Below, piece after piece: positions 14,826 to 23,774 of a DNA stretch of 64,000 nucleotides. The stretch's first letter is position 1. Each line of letters begins with the position of its first letter. Where the stretch lies: NCBI GenBank assembly GCA_029747015.1, contig JAKOGI010000444.1, positions 132,001 through 196,000 of the forward strand. Direction: 5' to 3'. The position numbers and the translations under genes are program-made. The notes under the pieces are model-generated. The model worked only from the letters and a program-made list of their open reading frames with translations, had not been told where the DNA came from and ran no database searches. This DNA is from Carnegiea gigantea (Eukaryota > Streptophyta > Magnoliopsida > Caryophyllales > Cactaceae).

Positions 14826-15335
14826 ATGGAGAAATGTCCCATTGTGCTAGGCCAGTGGTGTTGAAATGTTCTATATGCTAAGAGCTAGCGGTCTCCCATT
14901 GTGTCGGGAGCCAACAATTGTCCCATTATGCTAGGAGCCAGTTATGTGCTCGAAATGTGCCATTATTTCAGGAGCCAACTATGTCCTATTGTGCCGAGAG
15001 CCAGTAGTTGTCCCATTGTGCTCGGAGCTAGCGATTGTCCTATTATGCTGGGAGTTAGCAATATCTCATTCTGTTCAGAGCCAACCTGTTGTTGAAATGT
15101 CATATTTATATCGGGAGCCAGCACTATCGAAATATCCCGTTGTGCTGGGAATCAATGGTTATCCCACTATGCCGGGAGCCAGCAGTGCCAGGAGCCAGCC
15201 TATTGTTGAAATGTCCCATTGTGCTAGAAGCCAGTAGTCTTGAAATGTCCCATTGTACAAGGGGTCAATGATGTCGGAATATCTCTTTGTGTCAGGAGCC
15301 ACACTAATTGCCCATTGTGTTGGGATCGAGTGGTT
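14826..15335 (+). repeat. Degenerate minisatellite, about 30-38-bp units
   Basis: The phrase TGTCCCATTGTGCTRGGAGC with CAGTAGT-like spacers recurs roughly a dozen or more times. Unit lengths vary, and an occasional inserted 'GTTGAAA' extends a unit. It lies just right of LTR-like copy 2. Tat/Ogre elements are known to accumulate tandem repeats in the 3' untranslated region beside the LTR, which suits a minus-strand element here. Frames through it are repeat artefacts. Confidence 0.85.
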
Positions 15336-15380
15336 AAGCATAGTGGTGTGGATGTTGGAGATCTGTAGCTAGATTCCTGA

Positions 15381-15480
15381 GAACTTGGTGGCATCCGAGT
15401 CTAAAGACCTATAGCGAGATCCCTATGAACTTGTTGCATGTGGGCCTGAAGGCCCATAGCGAGGACCCTATCAACTTGTT
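15381..15480 (-). repeat. Inverted copies of the 46-bp repeat
   Basis: Reverse-complementing this stretch gives about three units reading CAAGTTCATAGGGATCTCGC, matching the array at 6475-6842. Spacing is about 44-47 bp. The orientation is opposite to the larger array, although the flanking LTR-like copies all point the same way. Confidence 0.7.
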
Positions 15481-15489
15481 CACTTTGAT

Positions 15490-15774
15490 CCCGATCATTG
15501 ATGGTTGAGGATTTTGTAGCATGAGATATTAGGATGTCGCATCTTTAACTTTGACCTTTTTATTAATCGGGCGTTGCAGTCATCTCCTTCTGATAGAAGA
15601 CTACTTAATAATAAAAATCCCTAGTTGTTGAGGTGTCCCTCTGTCAAGATAGAAAGGATGAGGTGTCCTTTGTGGCTAAATCCTCTTGGGCTTTGTTAGT
15701 CAGCAACATGAAGTAAGGTTGATGTCCCTTCTGTAAGGATGCTTGCGTAAAGCCTTCTTTGAGGATGACCATTA
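15490..15774. other. Short unassigned spacer
   Basis: No coding or repeat feature seen beyond loose 'GAGGTGTCC' repeats at about 15630-15670. Confidence 0.3.
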
Positions 15775-16700
15775 TAAGGATCCTCCTCCCTAAGAGTATG
15801 ATCCCCAAGGAATGGTTGGACTCGTTTGCTAGCTGCTTTATTCCATAGAAGCAGATTAATTATTTATTTTACACTATTTTTTGCAAACACAAAAAAAAAA
15901 AAGCGGGCAAAATCTTGGGTTGAAGATCTTAGGAAACTAGGCCTTAGCCCCGACTAAGGAACGCAGTCGGGTTCCTTGGTTAGAGCCAGGCCCAGTTCCC
16001 TATCCTGGTTTCTATCAGTATCTCAATGTATCCTAGAATTTGAGCATATGATTGATCCAAAAACCTGACAAGATTTGTTACCAGTTCTAGCCCTGAATTC
16101 TAGTGCAAACATGCACTACTATCAGGATCTGAATCACTTCACCCAATTCGAGAAGTGCACATCATAGGAAAAGTGCAAAAAAACATTAAAATTTAACTAA
16201 CAGAGTTGTCAATGGGTTTAGGAAAAACTTAAAAATCGATAGCGCGAACTAAGGGGACACCAAAAGTGACTGTGGATTCAACTTAATAAGTTTTTCAAAG
16301 CCCCCATTAATCCTCAGTGTTGGGACCGTCTTAACTCAATGGACTAAAACCGAGATCTAGATTGAAACGGTTTTTGAAATGGAGAAAGTTACAGAGCCCG
16401 ACCGGGTTTCCAGCCAGAGGACTGGGCCCGCTCTTGGTGTGGTCTAATCGTATTAATCAGGAACCCGACTAGGTTCCAAGGCTGGGTCGCAGACGTCTCA
16501 ATTTGTTTTGGCCATAACATTCATGTCTAGCCTCTGTTTTGAGTGATTCTTTTCCCAGAAGGCTTATTCAGTCTAGTTTCTAATAATCAATTACCATAAT
16601 TTTTAGATACGTTTGGAACAAAGTATAAGTAAAATAGTAAATAGGTGTCATTTTCAATACAAGCCCCAATATTCGACTAATATGTTTTTTGTTCCTTATC
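15775..16700. repeat. Diverged LTR-like repeat, copy 3
   Basis: Begins TAAGGATCC and shares with copies 1 and 2 'GGAATGGTTGGACTCGTTTG', 'AAACTAGGCCTTAGCCCC', 'TTTAGGAAAAACTTA' and 'CCCCCATTAATCC'. Just right of it lie 3' sequences and then the pol end (17887) of the minus-strand Tat-like element, so it may be that element's 3' LTR. Its right edge is unclear. Confidence 0.55.
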
Positions 16701-17886
16701 AAACTTTGGTGCGTATTATGTAGTTAGAAAGCTCATTCAATAAAGAATGCTGATACTTAATAATTTTATGCTCACTACAATGGATCTCGACTGGGTGTCG
16801 AACACTATCAACTTGGGACTATTTGGGCTTTTTTTGGGGCTTTGTTAGCCTTTTAGACTTGAATTCAAGGATTACTCTTCTCGGTCCCGAAGTACATCAG
16901 TTGTCGCATAATTTTTCCCATTAGGTAACTAAAAATAATATTCCATTTTTAAGCGCTTATAATATATCCATATGGTGAATTGTATTGCCCCTAAGAGCTA
17001 CAAGAACGGTCCTTCCTGCATTAAGTCTTGGGTGGACTGCTCGCTTCATTGTCCCACCATTGTGATGTGACCTATTCCGTGACCCACATCTATCTATGAG
17101 CATTATCTAGAGTGAATGGGCGGATGTGATGTGGAGGTAAGGAAGATTCTCTATGCTAAGGAGAATGTCACCAAGGGAGAAATGCCTAAGTGTGACTCAT
17201 CTAAAAGTGGGATAAAGATAAGGATCCTATCACACAAAAGATAGCACCCCAGGTCAGGAAGGATTAGAATTTAAGAAGGACTAGTAATTTAGCCATGTCT
17301 CTTCTTTTGGACTAAAATTTTAATGCTTTTTCATAGCAATTAGGACTTTCGCTTTAAGTTGTACTGTTTTAAATTTCAAGTGGCAATAAAAGTATTATAA
17401 CTTTGCTCTTATTACCGTTATTATAATCCTTAAATTGCTTAGACTTTTTCTAATTGTATGACTTTGCCTATCTTAGCGGCTAACCTGCTTCATGTTGAGG
17501 AAGCCCGACCTGTGTTCACTGAGAACCTGACCCGGTTTCCTGTTGGAACCCAATGCATTTTCCTCTTGGAACCTGGTCAGTTTTTATGTGAATGGCCCAT
17601 TGAGCCTGGCAATTTTGACTTTAGCAGTTTGGTTCGCTCACTCATTTTCTTTTTTTTTTTTAAGGGATAACGATGCTATTAAGGACGTATGATTGGGCTG
17701 AGTCGTTAGCCTTCCTATGTATCCAAAATAAAGAATTAGGCCTTCATACTTCATTATGTATTATAATTATATTTTTGTGTGGGCCTATTATGGGCCTTAC
17801 GAACCTATTATGTGTCCAACCATAGAGAAAGGTAAAAAATCCCTTTTCCTTTTGAAGCATGTTCTAGGCTTTAAGAAAGGGTGAGC
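16701..17886 (-). other. Probable 3' untranslated region of the Tat-like element
   Basis: No frames that look coding. On the minus strand it follows directly after the pol stop codon, so it should be the 3' untranslated region. A poly-T run occurs at 17648-17661. Confidence 0.4.
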
Positions 17887-19040
17887 TTATTGGGCATAAT
17901 ACTTCTTTAACTCGTCAAGCTTATTATATTAAGTATATTCCTATCCATTCATATCCATAAGCTTTACTGCTCCACCTAAGAAGACAGTTTTTATGATGTA
18001 TGGCACAGCTAGTTGGGTTTGAACTTTGCTGCCCGATCTTGTATTGAGGCCCGTATCTCTTTTAAAGCTAGGTTGACCTCCTAGAGGTCTTTAAGCTTAA
18101 CTTTATGAATAAAAGCCCATGAAATTTGATCTTGGTAAATTTAGACATCATGGAACACCCTTAGTGGCCTTTCATTTACGATTATCAATTCTCCATATCG
18201 AGCCATTACCCACTCTAACTCTGGAACTTAACTTTCCACAATTACCCCAAGTGAGGGTATTGCTAATTCAATTGGAAGTATTGATTCCATTCCATATACT
18301 AGGGAGTATGATGTTGCTCCTGTTGAAGTATGAATTGAAGTTCTACATCCTTATAGTGCAAACGGGAGCTCGTCAAGCTAGTCTTTGTAATTCTCAGCCA
18401 TTTTCTCAATTATGTTGTGGATATTTGTATTGGCAGCTTCAACTACTCCATTTGTCTCCCAACAATGGAGAGATGATTTATGACGCTTAATTTTGTATTT
18501 TTTAAGTACGGTTGCCACCTCCTTTCCATAATGTAGGCCCTAATCACTTATTAGTTTATGCGGTATGCCATATTTGCATATAATTTTATTGATGAGGAAT
18601 TCAGCCGCATGTTTTGAAGTGATTTTAGCGTAGAAGGCCACTTCTACCCATTTTGTGTAGTCTACTGCTATAAGCACATCTTCATATGCACCCATACCCT
18701 TTGTTATTATTTTTCGAATAATGTTGATTCCCTATATAGAGAGAAATGGAGGAGGTCGATGCTGCAAGTCAACATCGACTTTGACCTTTACGGGACCTTT
18801 TCATATATTCATCATAGTCCACTTCGATCGTGCACCATTAGCATCAATCCTTTGGATCTTTTCGGTCAGCATTCGACCATTCATGTATGGCTCACATTTT
18901 CCTTATGGACTTCCTTCATAATTTCTTGTGCTTGTTCTTGTGTTACACATCGTAAGTTTATACTCGTGTCCCTTTTCTTATACAGCTTTCCTTTTATCCT
19001 CAAAGTATTGTGAGGCTGGCAACCTCAACTTTCGTTAAGC
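17887..19040 (-). pseudogene. Ty3/gypsy (Tat-like) integrase, broken
   Basis: On the minus strand the zinc-binding H2C2 region appears first near 18880-18990 (LYKKRDTSINLRCVTQEQAQ). The catalytic core follows, with LIAVDYTKWVE near 18650-18690 (first Asp), ISD followed by a stop and G near 18540 (second Asp), and NGVVEAANTNI near 18420-18460 (Glu). All three DDE residues can still be read, but stops interrupt the frame, including one replacing the Trp expected after 'YKD'. The C-terminal end reads ELKKYYAQ then TAA at 17887-17889, a typical gypsy pol terminus. The 123-codon plus-strand frame over 18119-18490 is only the antisense of this domain. The rest of pol is to the right and gag is beyond 47527. 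Confidence 0.85.
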
Positions 19041-19384
19041 TTTTGGGGAGGGCCCTGGTGGGAATTCTTTCCTCATTAACTATTGGCAAACATTTTAACA
19101 TCAACTAGTGAGTTTAACACTACATACTGCCATGATACAACAATGTGCTGGCTTACTTATAATTTGGATTATTAAGGGCATCAAATAGATGCCACTACGA
19201 ATGTTGATCATTGAAGCTAACTTTACCATGGCATTCATAAACTGGTTGTATTTGTGAAGGAGATGAGTATAAGTTATGCGAGTAAAATTCCTGTAGGCTC
19301 CACTAGTTGAACTTAGTATCGTACCAAGACTTCACTTCTAACTTTCCATTTTTATAAGATATGATTAGTTATCAAATTGGAGCC

Positions 19385-19645
19385 TCCGTATACCCGTAGA
19401 TTCATTAGTCTTATGTCTACAGTAGCTTATGTCTCGATAATATAGGCTTTATCCTCTACCACATTGTTAGCAACCTCAAAGTCCAATTGGACTGAAATAG
19501 AGGTATGTGCACCTTTTGGAGATACTATAAGGATGCCTACCCTAAATCATTTTTGATTTGAAGCCCCATTAAAGTACATTGTCCACACCTTGTCTTCCAT
19601 CTGAAGAACTTCCTCATCAGGGAAATCAAAAGTTTTTTCCCTTTG
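19385..19645 (-). pseudogene. Ty3/gypsy RNase H, duplicate copy 1
   Basis: The minus-strand translation parallels copy 2 at 20150-20410: 'VWTMYFNGASNQ' then a stop and FGVGILIVSP, followed by the 'N.V.KYEA' helix. The expected catalytic Asp in 'YFDGAS' reads Asn in copy 2, and copy 1 has the same TTCAATGGGGC class of sequence. Stops make both copies non-coding. Confidence 0.7.
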
Positions 19646-20149
19646 ATCTTTTGTTGGCAAATTTGCTAAACTCTTCCCTTAATGGATTTTTGTAGGGTGT
19701 AATGTAAGTCAAATTCTAATAACATTATCGTGCACTTGGCAACCTCACCCCTTATCAGTGGTTGCTACAGTAAATATCTCATCGGATCCATTAGTGCACT
19801 GCGTGTATCACATAGGTTAACATGTAATGCCGCCCAAACTAAGGTGAAGGAGGTTTTCTCCAAGGGGGTGTAGTGAGTTCAACACTACATACTGCCATGA
19901 TACAACAATTTGCTGGCTTACTTCTAATTTCGATCATCAATGGCATCAAATGGATGCCACTAAGGATGCTGATCATTGAAGTTAACATTACCAAGGCACC
20001 CATAAATTGGTTGTATTTAGGAAGGAGATGAGTATAAGTTATGTAAGGAAAGTTCCTGTAAGCTCCACCAGTTGAACTGTGCCAAGACTTCACTTCTAAC
20101 TTTCCATTTTTATAAGATTTGATTAGTTATCAAATTGGAGTCTTCGTAT

Positions 20150-20410
20150 ACCCGTAGATTCTTTTGTTCTATGTTTACAGCAGCTTGTGTTATGCTAATA
20201 CAGGCTTCGTACTTTGCCACATTATTAGTAACCTCAAAGTCCAATTTGACTAAAATAGAGGTATGTGCACCTTGTGGAGATACTACAAGGATGCCTACCC
20301 CAAATCATTTTTGATTTGAAGCCCCATTGAAGTACATGGTCCACACCTTGTCATCCATATGAAGAACTTCCTCATCTGGGAAATCAAAAGTTTTTTCAAT
20401 TTGATCTTCT
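20150..20410 (-). pseudogene. Ty3/gypsy RNase H, duplicate copy 2
   Basis: The minus strand reads DDKVWTMYFNGASNQK, a stop, then FGVGILVVSPQGAHTSILV and VTNNVAKYEACI. This order is the RNase H fold of Tat-lineage gypsy pol: a first strand ending in the catalytic 'FDGAS' site, then the 'NN.AEYEA' helix with its catalytic Glu. The catalytic Asp has become Asn, and the second motif reads KYEA. It is non-functional. It follows RT sequences at 20640-21430 in the expected order. Confidence 0.75.
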
Positions 20411-20639
20411 ATTCATAAATTTGCTAAACTCTTCCCTTAATGGATTTTTATGGGCTGTAATGTAAGTCAAATTCTGATAACATTACTGTGCACCTAGCAA
20501 CCTCACCACTTATCAGTGGTTGCTATAGTAAATATCTTATTAGATCCATCAGTGCGCTATGTGTATCGCATGGGTTAACATATAATGTCGTGCAAACTAA
20601 GGTCAAGGAGGCTTTCTCTGAGTGTGTGAAGTGGGTTTC

Positions 20640-21430
20640 ATATTCAAGAAAGGTTTTCCTCATGTAATAAATGACCCTTTCCTCCTCTTCTATCTTTTAG
20701 GGTAGCATATTCCCCATTGCCTTGTCCATTTTTTTGAGATAGAGGATGAAGGGAATGCCTAGTTGTAAATCTACTAGCACTGGTGGGTTAGATAGGTACT
20801 CCTTGATCTTATCAAATCCATATTGGCACTCTTGAGCCCTGTGTGACTTTACTCCCTTCTTTAATTTCTTAAAGATAAGCTTGCAAACCATCGTCAGCTT
20901 GGATATGAAGCGACTAATCTATTGTTAGCGCCTGAGAAATCCTTGTATTGCTTTTTCAGTCTTAGGTGGCAACATTTCATGTATTGCCTTGATTCTTGAA
21001 GCGTTAACCTCAATTCCCCTAAGGCTAACCACATATCCTAATAGTTTCACTGAGGTGATACTAAATACAGGCTTCGAGGTGTTTAAGCATATTTTTTTTC
21101 TTTGTCCTAAGTCTGATAAAGATCTTCCAAAGAGTCGGAACATGTCCACATTGCTTAGACTTTATAATTGCATCATCCATGTATACTTATGCTTCCTTAT
21201 TAAGATCGTTAAAATCCACACATATTCTTTCTTCCATCTTTCCTTGGAACTGGTACAACATTTGCTGCCCACTGAGGGTAGAGTATTATCTTAATGAACC
21301 TTGCATCCAGTTGTTTCTACACCTCTTCCTTTATTTTCTAGGCCCATTCTAGTTTTATCCTACGAAGCTCTTGTTTTACTCGCTTAGCTTCCAGACAAAG
21401 AGGAGTCAGGTGAAGCGTTTTTGCTCCTCT
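20640..21430 (-). pseudogene. Ty3/gypsy (Tat-like) reverse transcriptase, core deleted
   Basis: On the minus strand near 21240-21400 'KQELRRIKLEW', 'YPQWAANVVPVPRKDG' and 'MCGF' mark the N-terminal fingers. About 30 codons later comes YMDDAIIKS (about 21165-21190), the catalytic YxDD box. The roughly 70-80 residues normally lying between 'DFRDLN' and YxDD are missing. The thumb follows: 'KPVFSITSVKLLGYVVSLRGIEV' region (20925-21149) and 'CQYGFDKIKEYLSNPPVL' (20697-20891), the connection into RNase H. The piece ends at 21605, where the Tekay-like element is inserted. The protease and gag of the same element continue at 48169-50529. Confidence 0.85.
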
Positions 21431-21778
21431 AGAGTTAGTGATTTCCTAGTTTTAACTTTCGAGGCTCTTAGGAGTCCTCAAGTTGATTAGTATTGTATCA
21501 TAAATTATGTAAGTTTAATTTCATAATCTTCCATACATCTTTTGGAGTTATGTCTTCTTTTTCATTTTAAAACAAAGAACATTCAAAAAGAATGGGAGGA
21601 GATGATGTAATACCCGCGTTCTTTATTTTTACGTTACACTAACTGTTTTGCCTTTATGGCGTTATAGAATCGTATTTTATTAACTATACAAGTTAAATTA
21701 TTATTAATGTGCTTGCATGAACAATAACTTTATTAAAAAGAATATTATTAAAAAGAATATTAAAAAGAATATTATTGT

Positions 21779-21842
21779 TGCTATTATTACTATTATTATT
21801 ATTATTATTAGTAGTAGTAGTAGTAGTAGTAGTAATAGTAGT
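21779..21842 (+). repeat. (ATT)n(AGT)n microsatellite in the left LTR
   Basis: About eight ATT units followed by about ten AGT/AAT-type units. The equivalent tract in the right LTR is at 44097-44220 and is longer. Reading frames across it (Ile and Ser runs) are artefacts. Confidence 0.9.
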
Positions 21843-21880
21843 TTTCAAATTTTTTTTATGATTTTAATAAGCGTTAATAA

Positions 21881-23456
21881 TGTTGAGTTCGTGAGTATAC
21901 AACCACAAGAGGGGGGTGAATTGTGGTGTCTGATTTTCGCGTTGTAAATAACAAACACCCTCACAGAGGCTGTTCTCAAATGACAAACACCCTGATAGCT
22001 TGTTTGCACGGGGTGTTCTCAAATATTGCAGATGCGAAAATCACCAGGATAAATGCGGAAAATAAAGCACACACAATTTTTACGTGGAAAACACCTCTAG
22101 CCCAACTGAGGTGTGAAAAACCACGACCTACCTCGTGTAGGATTTAACCACTTTCACTAACGGGCTTCATACGTTACAAATGTAACACACCTTGTTACAA
22201 CTTACAACCACGTAACCTTCTTCCCAAAGACAGGTTACACCACGTCCAACCTTCGCAAGATTAGACATGTCCAAGTCCACACGACTAGGACACACTCACT
22301 CACTTTTCTGATCCAAGATCAGGGTTACAAACACCTTACAGGGGGTGCTTCTCACTAAGCAGATGTAAGGTACAATGAAGATCCTATTATGCCAATGGTT
22401 TGAAAACTCAAATCAAATACAGCTTGTCACGGTTTTGCTTTTCAGAATGAAGCTCAAGAATTTTAATGTGAAAACCGAGTTTCCTGATTTTTTCCAGATT
22501 TTTCAGAAAGCTGTGTTGCTTCTCTTTTTCAGTATGAGTTTTTTCTATCTGCTTCTTGGCTTGTCCATGGGAGAGAAAAGCTGCGGTTTTTAAACACAAG
22601 GTCCAACGGTAAAAAACCAAAGAATCAGCTAAGTATGGAAAATGATTTGCAAACAAAATATATTCTCCAACGGGTAATGATGAATTTATCCCAAAATATA
22701 AGGGATTTTGTTATCTTAAAAGATAACCCTTATCTTCCCATAGCCGTGAAGAGGTTTAAAGAGATTTTCAGCTTTTACCAAATCCGAAAATATAGTCATA
22801 GGAATCTTTTGATTTGGCAAATCTCCCAAACCTATTTTCGCAAATCTCCATAATATTTTCAAGAACTATCCTCTCCAGAAAAATAGCAATTTTGAAATTC
22901 AAAGAAAGTATTCTAGAGATCTTGGCCAACCAAAATGAATTTTCAAAAATAATCGGGTATGGCCACTGCAGTTCAGAAACACTCGAGGCACCCTGTTTGC
23001 AGGGTTGTTCGCAACTGGTGTTCTGAAGTACTTTAGCACAAATGCCGATTCAAGAGGTGTTTAAAATGATGTTTTCAATATTGGCATATTAACAAGAGTC
23101 TAATTAAATAAAACCTATATACCCAAGACTTCTTGTTTTGAACCAGTCATCTTGTCCGAGATTTGTAGAGCTGCTGTGAACACCAAGGCCACCTTGTTTG
23201 CTGGGGTTGTTCTTTGCATTGCTAGAGTTCAGGAACACGCTTTACAATCAACTATCGAGATGGTGTTCTTGACTTAATATGGAATCACCAAGTAAAACCT
23301 GTCTAGAAAACTTGTTCTCACATGTAGCAAACCAGTTAATACAATAAAGATCACAAACACCAGTTAGGCCTGTTTGGAGATCGTGTTCGGAGCAACATTA
23401 CTTGGACAAATTTTTACACTTGGATTTGTTATCATCAAAACTAAATATAATCAACA
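21881..23456 (-). repeat. 3' LTR of the Sirevirus
   Basis: Ends are the short inverted repeat TGTTGA/TCAACA. It carries four of the recurrent GGTGTTC/GAACACC motifs (22012, 23017, 23178, 23262). Frames inside it (for example 22375-22656) occur in both LTRs and are not genes. Confidence 0.95.
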
Positions 23457-23470
23457 AATTCCCCCTTTTT
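23457..23470 (-). other. Polypurine tract next to the 3' LTR
   Basis: The minus strand reads AAAAAGGGGGAATT directly before the LTR's TGTTGATT. This is the plus-strand DNA priming site of reverse transcription. Confidence 0.85.
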
Positions 23471-23537
23471 GATGATGACAAACCAAGTGACCATATTGAC
23501 AAAATTTAAACGCGCTTAACAACGTTTAATGCTGATA

Positions 23538-23597
23538 GGGATCCTCCTCTAGGTGCTAGGTCATATCTGGGATCCTCTAGGTGCTAGGTCATATCTG
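23538..23597 (+). repeat. About 30-bp tandem duplication
   Basis: GGATCCTCCTCTAGGTGCTA and GGATCCTCTAGGTGCTAGG are adjacent near-identical copies differing by a 3-bp indel. It lies between the two PPTs. Confidence 0.8.
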
Positions 23598-23610
23598 TCC
23601 ATATGGGCTT

Positions 23611-23622
23611 ATTCCCCCTTTT
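23611..23622 (-). other. Second, upstream polypurine tract
   Basis: The minus strand reads GCCAAAAGGGGGAATAAG, repeating the core of the LTR-adjacent PPT about 150 bp away. Both are preceded by ATGATG/CATCATC-like sequence. Multiple PPT copies before the 3' LTR are described for Sireviruses. Confidence 0.7.
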
Positions 23623-23774
23623 GGCATCATTAAAAAGCATAAGCAACAGGAGTAATGCAAAAAAAGCAATATAGAGCATAAGGTGCAAGTAGCATTAATA
23701 AAGGGATATTGCATTAAAAACATTACAATGCCAAAAAACTGAGATGAGAGGAAACAAGAGAACAGCCTAGAGAA

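Larger units (their letters stand above)
19106..20635 (-). repeat. 765-bp tandem duplication spanning RNase H
   Basis: Two direct copies, 19106-19870 and 19871 to about 20635, share most bases. TAGTGAGTTYAACACTACAT begins each copy, and the offset is 765 bp throughout. Divergence looks like roughly 7-10% by eye, so the duplication is old relative to the window's youngest insertions. It sits inside the pol remnant of the Tat-like element. Confidence 0.9.

Noticed and set aside
14901..15341. Several cysteine-rich frames that might suggest a small secreted peptide
   Set aside because: They translate the minisatellite units, shift frame between units and occur on both strands.
18119..18490. 123-codon plus-strand frame
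   Set aside because: Exact antisense of the integrase core read on the minus strand.
21717..21947. Asn/Ile/Ser-run frame, and the similar one at 44061-44264
   Set aside because: Translated trinucleotide microsatellites in the two sister LTRs.
22375..22853. Frames repeated almost identically at 31651-32129
   Set aside because: They are in the Sirevirus LTRs. The duplication reflects the LTR pair, not a gene family.
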